Position numbers and translations under genes: made by a program
Origin: Myxococcus qinghaiensis
GTDB taxonomy: Bacteria; Myxococcota; Myxococcia; Myxococcales; Myxococcaceae
DNA: 64,000 bases
NCBI RefSeq assembly: GCF_024198215.1
Contig: NZ_JAKCFA010000029.1
Span: 1-64,000, forward strand
Reading direction: 5' to 3'
Notes under the pieces: generated by a model
Seen by the model: the letters and a program-made list of their open reading frames with translations, nothing else
The model's database searches: none
What the model was told of the DNA's origin: nothing
Shown here: positions 58,081-64,000 of the stretch, one piece after another
How positions within the stretch are numbered: the stretch's first letter is position 1
Layout: every line of letters starts with the position of its first letter

Positions 58081-58163
58081 AGTGGCCCATGGCGGGCAGC
58101 CAGGGTAGCGCCGAGCATGAGTGTGTTCTTGCCGTAAACTTCACTTCGGGGTGGAGTGCCGCC

Positions 58164-59165
58164 GTGTCCTCGCCCGCTCCCATTTCCGACCAGGCCGTCC
58201 CGCAAGCGAACGCCGTGAAGCTGCCCCCCGAGCACCTGCGCCGCATCATCGGCACGCCTCCGGGTCCGGTGGTGAAGTTCGTGACGCGCTTCGTCTTCGC
58301 GTTCCTCACGTGGCTGTCGCCCGAGTCGCGTGACGCCATCGCTCGCTTCGTGGGCAATCTGGCGTACACGCTGGGCATCCGTCGCCGCGTCGTGCTGGAC
58401 AACCTGGCGCACGCGCTGCCGGAGAAGACCGAAGCGGAGCGGCGGGACATCGCGCGCGGCGCGTACCTCAACATGTCGCGCGTGGTGCTGGAGTCGCTGC
58501 CCTCGGGAGACCGGCTGCCGTCCGACTGGGCCGAGCAGGGCATCGAGGGCACGGAGGCCTGGGAGGCGCTGAAGGCGCGCGTGGCCACGGGCAAGGGCGC
58601 GCTGCTGGTGACGGCGCACTTCGGCAACTGGGAGTTGCTGGGAGACATGGTGGTGCGTTTGGGCGTGCCGATTGATGCGCTGGTGCGTCCGTTGAAGGGC
58701 GCGCTGAACACGCGCATCGCGGAGAACCGGTTGGGCATTCCCGCGGGGCTCATCTATCCGCGCGGCGCCATCCAGGAGCTCAAGGACGCAGTGGAGCGCG
58801 GCGAGTCGCCCTTCATGCTGCTGGACCAGGCGCTGCCGGCGAAGGCCGCGGTGTTCGTGCCGTTCTTCGGAAGGCTCGCGTCCACGACGCCCGCCATGGC
58901 GGTGACCGCGCAGCGCACGGGCGCACCGGTGTTCGTGGTGATGGGCGTGCGCAACGGCAAGCCCGGCGCGCGCCTGCGGATGGAAGTGGAGGGCCCCATC
59001 CTCCCGCCCGCGCCGGGCGAGTGCGAGGACCCGATTACGGAGCACACCGCGCGCGTCACCGCGGCGCTGGAGCGCTGCATCCGCAAGTACCCGCACCAGT
59101 GGATGTGGCTGCACCGCCGCTGGAAGGTGCAGCCCCCCAGCAGCGCGACGGACGCGAAGAGCTGA
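58164..59165 (+). CDS. Lipid A biosynthesis acyltransferase-like protein (LpxL/HtrB type)
   Basis: 333-residue inner-membrane-associated acyltransferase. The start GTG 58164 follows GGAGTGCC with good spacing; the longer frame from 58089 has no such site. Family landmarks are FLTWLSPESRDAIARFVGNL, RRRVVLDNLAHALPEKTEAE, the catalytic H-x4-E in LLVTAHFGNWELLGD, and the substrate region IYPRGAIQELKDAVERGESP. Homologues transfer a fatty acyl group to lipid A, consistent with an outer membrane. Five bases lie between its stop and the alanine racemase gene on the other strand. Confidence 0.85.
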   Translation: MSSPAPISDQAVPQANAVKLPPEHLRRIIGTPPGPVVKFVTRFVFAFLTWLSPESRDAIARFVGNLAYTLGIRRRVVLDNLAHALPEKTEAERRDIARGAYLNMSRVVLESLPSGDRLPSDWAEQGIEGTEAWEALKARVATGKGALLVTAHFGNWELLGDMVVRLGVPIDALVRPLKGALNTRIAENRLGIPAGLIYPRGAIQELKDAVERGESPFMLLDQALPAKAAVFVPFFGRLASTTPAMAVTAQRTGAPVFVVMGVRNGKPGARLRMEVEGPILPPAPGECEDPITEHTARVTAALERCIRKYPHQWMWLHRRWKVQPPSSATDAKS

Positions 59166-59171
59166 GAAGCC

Positions 59172-60395
59172 CTACTCCACCACCACGCGGCGCAGGTGCG
59201 TGCCCAGGCGCGCGACAATCTCGTAGTGCAGCGTCTGCGCCCAGTTGGCGAGCGACTCGGCGCTGACGGACTCGTCTCCGTCGCGCCCCATCAGCGTGGC
59301 CGTCACCGGGCGCTCGTCATGCGTGGCGCGCGTCACGTCGACGATGAGGTGGTTCATCATCACCCGCCCCAGCACCGCGCACCGCCGCCCGTTCACCAGC
59401 ACGTGCGCCTTGCCCGACGCCAGCCTCGGATAACCGTCGTAGTAGCCCACCGGCAGCACGGCGATGCGCGTGGGCTCCGACGTCCGGTACGTACAGCCGT
59501 AGCCCACGTAGCTGTCCGCGGGCAGCCACTTCACCACCTGGCTGCGGCACCGCCAGGACAGCACGGGCTTGAGCACCGGCACCTCGCCCAGCACCAGCCG
59601 CGCCGACAGCCGCGTCTCCGCCGACGGCCACAGCCCATACAGCGAAATCCCCACCCGCTGCGCCTCGTAGCGCGCCCGGGGCAGCACCAGCGTCGCGGCG
59701 CTCGCGGCGATGTGCCGCTGCAACGGCCCCCCCTTCCCCAGCTGTCCCTCCAGGAGGCGCAGCCCCGTCTCGAACGCGTCCACCTGCGCGAGCGCGTAGC
59801 CCTGCTCCGTCACGTCCTCCGTGTTCGCGAAGTGGCTCAGCCCGCCCACCACCTCCAGCACGTCCCGCGCGTCGACGAGGAAGCTCGTCTCGCGCGGAAT
59901 CTGCTCCAGCGTGAAGCCCTCGCGCCCCAGGCCCGTGTCGATGTGGACGTGCACCCGCAGGGGCCGCTCCAGCTTCGCCGCGCGCAGCACCGGCACCGCG
60001 TCCTCCCAGCCACGGTCCGCCACCACCACCTCCACGCCCTCGCGCGCCAGCACCACCGCCTCGTGCGGCGCCACCGCGCCCAGCACCACCACCTGCCGGG
60101 GTGACAGGCCCTGGGCCCGCTCGTGCTCGCGCACCTTCAGCGCGTCCTGCGGCGCGATGAAATAGAGGATGTCCACCAGCCCGTGCACCAGCGGCAGCAC
60201 CTGCGCCAGCCCGTGCCCGTAGGCGTTGCCCTTGAGCACCACGCCCAGCGGAGGCCGCGTCCCGTCCCGCCCCTCCAGCACCCGGAACACCTCCACGTTG
60301 TGCCGCAGCGCACCCGCGCTCAGCTCCAACCACGAGGTATGGGCCGCATCCCCGGGCCCGCCGCCAATGGACTCCACGTTCACCTCCGACAACAC
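59172..60395 (-). CDS. alr: Alanine racemase
   Basis: 407-residue PLP enzyme converting L- to D-alanine for peptidoglycan. The start GTG 60395 follows GGGAGTCGAC; the longer frame to 60536 lacks a site. The PLP-binding Lys is in LGVVLKGNAYGHGLAQ (about 50-65), and the second catalytic Tyr is in YVGYGCTYRTSEPT, with IAVLPVGYYDGYPR downstream. The C-terminal GRVMMNHLIVDVT is typical. It is divergent from the sigma factor-like gene across about 200 bases. Confidence 0.9.
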   Translation of the reverse strand: MLSEVNVESIGGGPGDAAHTSWLELSAGALRHNVEVFRVLEGRDGTRPPLGVVLKGNAYGHGLAQVLPLVHGLVDILYFIAPQDALKVREHERAQGLSPRQVVVLGAVAPHEAVVLAREGVEVVVADRGWEDAVPVLRAAKLERPLRVHVHIDTGLGREGFTLEQIPRETSFLVDARDVLEVVGGLSHFANTEDVTEQGYALAQVDAFETGLRLLEGQLGKGGPLQRHIAASAATLVLPRARYEAQRVGISLYGLWPSAETRLSARLVLGEVPVLKPVLSWRCRSQVVKWLPADSYVGYGCTYRTSEPTRIAVLPVGYYDGYPRLASGKAHVLVNGRRCAVLGRVMMNHLIVDVTRATHDERPVTATLMGRDGDESVSAESLANWAQTLHYEIVARLGTHLRRVVVE

Positions 60396-60599
60396 GTCGA
60401 CTCCCGCCCCATACCAGCAATGGCCGGGCCATGGATTTCGCGGCCCCCGGGACACAGGCGCCCGCGTGAGGAGCAGGCGCACCAGGCGCCCGGGCCCGCC
60501 CCTTGTCATACCTGTCGTCCCGGGTGCCTCCTCCACCAGCGAACCGAGGGAGACAAGAGTTCGCTTCGGAAATGGTTGAATCCGGATTACGCGAGGGGG
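60396..60599. other. Divergent intergenic region before the sigma factor-like gene
   Basis: 204 bases between the alanine racemase start and the likely sigma factor start. A TTGAAT at 60576-60581 followed by TGCTAT after 19 bases is a weak promoter-like pair for the sigma gene. No operator is recognised. Confidence 0.25.
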
Positions 60600-61517
60600 G
60601 TGCTATCGTCCCACGGCGTGTCCCCCCCGGACGTTTCCCTGGCCCAGGCCTTCATCGCGGCGCGTGGCGTCTCCTCCGCGCCGGAGCCGTCGCTGCCCCT
60701 GCTTCAGGAGCGGCTGGCGCGCGCGCTGTCCACCGGGCGCTCGGCCTGGCCCGGAGTGGAGTTGGAAGGAACGCGCTTCGTCAGCCACCTCGCGAGGCTG
60801 CTGCCCACCCAGGCGCCCTCCGAGGACGTGGAGAAGTTCCACCTCCCGGACGTGTACCTGGCGCGCGCCGCCGCGGACCAACTGCCCTCCGCGCTGAACG
60901 CCTTCGAGTCGAGCTTCCTCCCCGAGGTGAACGCGGCCGTCGCGCGGCTGAAGCTGCCACCCACGGGGCTCGACGAGGTCCGTCAGCTGCTGCGCCAGCG
61001 CATGCTCGTGGGCAGCCAGGACGCACCCGCCCGGCTGGCCGCCTACCCCGGCACGGGTCCGCTCAGCGGGTGGGTGCGGGCCGCGGCGCTGTGGCTCGCG
61101 CTGGACTGGCAGCGCCAGCGCAGCGGACATCCCCAGGCGGATGACGGGGACTTGTCGATGCTCGTGGCGCCGGGGGACGACCCGGAGCTGCTGTACCTCA
61201 AGAACACGTACCGCGCGGAGTTCAGCACCTCGTTCTCCGCGGCGCTCGGCATCCTGGAGCCGCGTCAGCGCAACTTCCTGCGCCTGAAGTACCTGGACGG
61301 GCTGAGCATCGACCAGCTCGGCGCGCTCTACGGCGTGCACCGCTCCACCGCGGCGCGCTGGGTGGTGGCCGCGCAGGACGCGCTCCTCCAGGAGACGCGA
61401 CGGCTGCTCACCGAGCGACTGCGCCTCACCGGCTCCCAGCTCGACAGCGTGCTGCGCCTCATCTCCAGCCAGCTCGACGTGAACCTCAGTCGCCTGTTGC
61501 GCTCGAAGGCGGACTGA
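60600..61517 (+). CDS. Sigma-70-like RNA polymerase factor (Myxococcales family 1 type)
   Basis: About 305-residue protein resembling the Myxococcales-specific sigma-70 family 1 (TIGR03001). Start uncertain: GTG 60600 is taken; GTG 60618 and TTG 60576 are alternatives, and none has a good ribosome-binding site. An N-terminal half of short helices includes AFESSFLPEVNAAVARLKLP and GWVRAAALWLALDWQRQ. The C-terminal region 4 helix-turn-helix reads ILEPRQRNFLRLKYLDGLSI, DQLGALYGVHRSTAARWVVA. No anti-sigma gene is adjacent. A 16-base palindrome follows the stop. Confidence 0.75.
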   Translation: MLSSHGVSPPDVSLAQAFIAARGVSSAPEPSLPLLQERLARALSTGRSAWPGVELEGTRFVSHLARLLPTQAPSEDVEKFHLPDVYLARAAADQLPSALNAFESSFLPEVNAAVARLKLPPTGLDEVRQLLRQRMLVGSQDAPARLAAYPGTGPLSGWVRAAALWLALDWQRQRSGHPQADDGDLSMLVAPGDDPELLYLKNTYRAEFSTSFSAALGILEPRQRNFLRLKYLDGLSIDQLGALYGVHRSTAARWVVAAQDALLQETRRLLTERLRLTGSQLDSVLRLISSQLDVNLSRLLRSKAD

Positions 61518-61530
61518 CGCGCGGGCCCCG

Positions 61531-61546
61531 CACCTCCCTGGAGGTG
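61531..61546 (+). terminator. Small hairpin after the sigma factor-like gene
   Basis: CACCTC (61531-61536) pairs with GAGGTG (61541-61546) over a 4-base loop, 14 bases after the stop. Weak terminator candidate. Confidence 0.35.
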
Positions 61547-61617
61547 GAGGCAGGCGGAGGGGAGCCCCTTTCGGGAGGATTCCCCGGAGCGTCGAAGCGA
61601 ATTAAAGGAGAGGCGGG

Positions 61618-62286
61618 ATGCGAACGCTCTTCATCGGAGACGTCCATGGCTGCGCGGAGGAGCTGCACGCGCTGCTGGCCGAGTGTGGCTGGCGGCCGGA
61701 CGACCGCGTGGTGCTGGTGGGCGACCTGGTGGCGAAGGGGCCGGACTCGGCGGGCGTGGTGCGGTGCGCTCGCGAGAAGGGGCTGCTCGCGGTGAGGGGC
61801 AACCACGACGCGCACGTGCTGCGCTGGCATGCGGGCCGGGCGCCCGAGGGCAAGAAGCTGGGCAAGGAGCACCGCCAGGTGCTGGAGACGCTGGCGCCCG
61901 AGGACTGGGCGTACCTGGAGGCGCAGCCGCTGTACCGCCGCTTCCCGGACCTGAATGCCCTCGCGGTGCATGGCGGACTGGTGCCCGGTGTCCCGCTGGA
62001 GGCGCAGCGCACGGACGAGCTGCTCAACCTGCGCAGCATCGCCCCGGATGGGACGCCGTCGAAGCGCGTGGATGGCGGCGTGCCCTGGGCGAGCTGCTGG
62101 AAGGGCCCGGAGCTGGTCATCTTCGGCCACGACGCCATGCGCGGCGTGCAGCGACATCCGCATGCGGTGGGCCTGGACTCGGGCTGCGTGTACGGCGGGA
62201 GACTCACGGCCTATGTGATGCCGGAGGGCCGCCTCGTCTCCGTGCCGGCCCGCCGTGCGTACGTGGATGTGAATGCGTCGCCGTGA
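61618..62286 (+). CDS. Calcineurin-like metallophosphatase (PrpA/ApaH-like)
   Basis: 222-residue metallophosphoesterase with all metal-ligand motifs in order: GDVHG (about 7-11), VLVGDLV (about 33-39), RGNHDAH (about 60-66), VHGG (about 118-121) and FGHD (about 167-170). The start is ATG 61618, behind AAAGGAGAGGCGGG. It resembles the serine/threonine protein phosphatase and diadenosine tetraphosphatase groups; its exact substrate cannot be read. It is convergent with the SDR gene. Confidence 0.85.
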   Translation: MRTLFIGDVHGCAEELHALLAECGWRPDDRVVLVGDLVAKGPDSAGVVRCAREKGLLAVRGNHDAHVLRWHAGRAPEGKKLGKEHRQVLETLAPEDWAYLEAQPLYRRFPDLNALAVHGGLVPGVPLEAQRTDELLNLRSIAPDGTPSKRVDGGVPWASCWKGPELVIFGHDAMRGVQRHPHAVGLDSGCVYGGRLTAYVMPEGRLVSVPARRAYVDVNASP

Positions 62287-62322
62287 GCCCGTGACGCGCT
62301 CAGGTGACGCGCAATCGCTTGC

Positions 62323-63063
62323 TCAGATGATTCCGCCGTTGGCGCGCAGCACCTGACCGTTGACCCAGCCCGCGTCAGGACTGGCGAGGAAGGCGACGGT
62401 AGCGGCGATATCGACGGGCTGGCCCAGCCGCTCCAGTGGCGAGAGCTTCGCCATGCGGTCGACGACTTCCTGCGGCTTGCCCTTGAGGAACAGGTCCGTG
62501 GCGGTGGGGCCGGGGGCGACGGCGTTGACGGTGATGTTCCGGCCGCGCAGCTCCTTGGCCAGCACGCTCGTCATCGCCTCCACCGCGGCCTTGGTGCCCG
62601 CGTACACGCCGTAGGTCGGCTGGAGCAGGCCCACCACGCTGGAGGAGAGGTTGATGATGCGCCCGCCGTCACGCAGTCGCCGCGAGGCCTCGCGCAGGGT
62701 GTTGAAGGTACCCTGGAGGTTGACGGCGACTTGCCGCTCGAACGTGGCGTCGTCGGTGTCCGCCAGCGTGGCGAGGCTCATGATGCCGGCGTTGTTGACG
62801 AGTACATCCACGCCGCCGAAGGCCGTCTCGGCCGCGTCGAACAGGCGCCGCACCTCCGCGCTCTTGCTGACATCGGCCTTGGCGGCCAGCGCCTTGCCGC
62901 CCGCCTGCTCAATCTTCCGGACGAGCGCCTCCGCGGGCCCGGCCGACTCCGCGTAGTTCACGATGACGGTGAAGCCGTCCTGGGCGAGTCGCTCCGCGAT
63001 GGCGGCGCCGATACCGCGAGCAGCGCCGGTGACGAGCGCCACTTTCTGGGTCTTCGCGTTCAT
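62323..63063 (-). CDS. Short-chain dehydrogenase/reductase
   Basis: 246-residue NAD(P)-dependent oxidoreductase. The cofactor loop is TGAARGIG (about 12-19), NNAG follows, and the catalytic Ser/Tyr/Lys set is NLSSS and YGVYAGTKAAVEA. The C-terminal LRANGGII is typical of the group annotated as FabG-like or glucose dehydrogenase-like. The start is ATG 63063, with GGAGGAACGAC upstream; the longer frame to 63309 is unsupported. A 19-base palindrome (TGTTC...GAACA) lies upstream at 63154-63172. Confidence 0.85.
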   Translation of the reverse strand: MNAKTQKVALVTGAARGIGAAIAERLAQDGFTVIVNYAESAGPAEALVRKIEQAGGKALAAKADVSKSAEVRRLFDAAETAFGGVDVLVNNAGIMSLATLADTDDATFERQVAVNLQGTFNTLREASRRLRDGGRIINLSSSVVGLLQPTYGVYAGTKAAVEAMTSVLAKELRGRNITVNAVAPGPTATDLFLKGKPQEVVDRMAKLSPLERLGQPVDIAATVAFLASPDAGWVNGQVLRANGGII

Positions 63064-63153
63064 GTCGTTCCTCCTGGCCGGCGTTTCGTCACCGGCATGG
63101 GGGAACAATGTGCTTTCGCAGGGCCGAAATAATGCCCCGGGGATGGGCATCAC

Positions 63154-63172
63154 TGTTCCAGTACTTCGAACA
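63154..63172 (-). promoter_or_regulatory. Palindromic operator candidate before the SDR gene
   Basis: TGTTC (63154-63158) and GAACA (63168-63172) form an inverted repeat in an AT-richer stretch about 90 bases upstream of the SDR start. The arms are only five bases and no adjacent regulator gene is seen, so it is a weak operator candidate. Confidence 0.25.
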
Positions 63173-63200
63173 ATCAAGCCAGACAGCGGCCCTCCAGGGG

Positions 63201-63228
63201 GTGCCCCTCCCGTCCAAGCGAGGGGCAC
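63201..63228 (-). terminator. Hairpin downstream of the repeat-containing gene
   Basis: Perfect 9-base arms GTGCCCCTC (63201-63209) and GAGGGGCAC (63220-63228) with a 10-base loop, 12 bases beyond the stop of the gene at 63240. Probable terminator on the - strand; no T-run. Confidence 0.55.
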
Positions 63229-63239
63229 GAGGGGGACGG

Positions 63240-63992
63240 CTAGAAGTCCCGGGCCTGGGCGCGGCGCTGCAGCCTCATGAGGCGCGTCAGCCCGTTGCGA
63301 ATCTCCCACGCGTACTCGGGGCTCTCGTAGTGGAGCGTGAGCAGCCGCTCCCGGGGGAACTGGTAGCCCACGAGGCGGACGGTCGTCCCCGGCGCCTTCC
63401 AGTTGGCGACGACCACGAGGCCGCGACGGGAGATGTTCACCTCGGGCTCGGAGATGGGGCCAAACAGCGGGGCTTCCTCCTCCGACTCAGCGGCGCTCGC
63501 GTCGGGCGCCGAGGCCACCGCCGTGTCCCGCAAGGCGTCCTCGTCCAGCGAGGTCCCATCCGGGCGCGCCTCGACCAACGGAGGCTGACCTTCGGCCACC
63601 TGGGAACCGGACCGCGCGGGCGCGGGGAAGTCATTGGGCGCACCATCAGGCGGAGTCCCCGCGACCTGGGCACCGGTCGGCGCGGGGAAGTCGTTGGGCG
63701 CACCATCGGGTGGAGTCCCCGCGACCTGGGCACCAGACGGCGCGGGGAAGTCATTGGGCACATCGTCGCGCGGAGCGCCCTCGGCGACCTGGGCTCCCGA
63801 CTCCGTCGGCGCGGGAGCACTCATGGACTCCTCGTCCCGAGACTCCGAAGCGGCGGGGAAGTTCGTGGATGCGAGCGGAGCGCTCTGGGTGAGCAGCCAG
63901 GCGAGGTCGAGCGACTCGCGGTACTTGTGCACGCGCCGTGACGAGCCCCGCTTCGAAGCGCGGCCGTACTTGGCGGTCAGCAGTTCCACCAC
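63240..63992 (-). CDS. Uncharacterised protein with 20-residue tandem repeats (start may be outside window)
   Basis: About 250-residue protein. The start is assigned to GTG 63992 near the right edge, but AGGAG touches it and the real start may lie beyond. A basic N-terminus (YGRASKRGSSRRVHKYRESL) precedes a disordered region with tandem copies of GAQVAGTPPDGAPNDFPAPT (about 85-150). A compact C-terminal domain of about 85 residues follows (EVNISRRGLVVVANWKAPGT, YQFPRERLLTLHYESPEYAW). The C-terminal part, mainly strands, might be a PilZ-like or other small beta domain, but no signature is certain. Confidence 0.5.
   Translation of the reverse strand: MVELLTAKYGRASKRGSSRRVHKYRESLDLAWLLTQSAPLASTNFPAASESRDEESMSAPAPTESGAQVAEGAPRDDVPNDFPAPSGAQVAGTPPDGAPNDFPAPTGAQVAGTPPDGAPNDFPAPARSGSQVAEGQPPLVEARPDGTSLDEDALRDTAVASAPDASAAESEEEAPLFGPISEPEVNISRRGLVVVANWKAPGTTVRLVGYQFPRERLLTLHYESPEYAWEIRNGLTRLMRLQRRAQARDF
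63597..63800. repeat. 60-base tandem repeat in coding sequence
   Basis: About three and a half copies of a 60-base unit; the clearest units start at 63661 and 63721 (GCGACCTGGGCACC...). Each encodes 20 residues of the - strand protein. Copies differ at a few positions, so this is an older array than a recent slippage event. Confidence 0.7.
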
Positions 63993-64000
63993 CTCCTGAT

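Noticed and set aside
55252..58137. 961-residue + strand open frame opposite the M1 aminopeptidase
   Set aside because: Shadow frame; the - strand has an intact zinc motif and lipoprotein signal.
63597..63800. Possible CRISPR array
   Set aside because: The 60-base units are contiguous, in frame and encode protein repeats; there are no unique spacers.

Overview
The window is typical of a myxobacterium, most likely family Myxococcaceae (Myxococcus, Corallococcus or Pyxidicoccus type). The DNA is very GC-rich, genes are tightly packed on both strands, and long antisense open frames are everywhere. Several families point the same way: an Imm11 immunity family typified by M. xanthus MXAN_0049, a bacterial GRAS protein, a TIGR02270 HEAT-like protein, a sigma factor resembling the Myxococcales-specific family 1, and a secreted glucoamylase-like enzyme ending in a MYXO-CTERM type sorting tail. 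No rRNA, tRNA, CRISPR array, transposase or phage gene was seen, and no gene-free stretch exceeds 300 bases. All family names come from reading motifs, not from database searches.

Region 1 (1-10892, + strand) is an effector/immunity island of the type VI secretion kind. It holds two paralogous cassettes. Each has an AHH/HNH-type nuclease toxin, an Imm11-like immunity protein, an Imm49-like immunity protein, a ketosynthase-fold protein without catalytic residues, and a PAAR-like DUF4150 spike protein. A DUF6484-like protein, an unrecognised 345-residue protein and a TIGR02270 HEAT-like protein complete it. The genes are contiguous, with 4-base overlaps or short gaps, and look like a duplicated kin-discrimination module. 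This is the most interesting part of the window.

Region 2 (10901-31718) is mixed: a SpoIIAA/STAS-like protein, a translationally coupled GRAS-CinA pair, a TonB-dependent receptor that carries its own TonB-like domain plus a downstream lipoprotein, a highly basic histone-like protein, a lipoprotein zinc metalloprotease, a MYXO-CTERM glucoamylase-like enzyme, a YVTN-propeller dihaem protein, a large membrane KAP P-loop NTPase, a Crp/Fnr regulator divergent from an isoprenylcysteine methyltransferase-like protein, a small membrane protein and a tiny cysteine-rich secreted protein.

Region 3 (31780-47115, - strand) reads as one nine-gene transcription unit: membrane-fusion protein, ABC ATPase, three tandem MacB/ADOP-type permeases, a second ABC ATPase, a fourth permease, and then an NtrC-type regulator and NtrY-like kinase that probably control the operon. 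A sigma-54-like element lies just upstream of its first gene.

Region 4 (47304-64000) is mainly housekeeping and metabolism: a secreted DUF5722-like TIM-barrel protein, an acyl-CoA (malonyl-CoA-like) synthetase, a single-domain response regulator, oligoribonuclease, a hydrolase / phosphoribosyltransferase / PRPP synthetase cluster, an enoyl-CoA isomerase-like protein, an M1 aminopeptidase lipoprotein, a lipid A acyltransferase-like protein, alanine racemase, a sigma-70-like factor, a metallophosphatase, an SDR oxidoreductase and a repeat-containing protein at the right edge.
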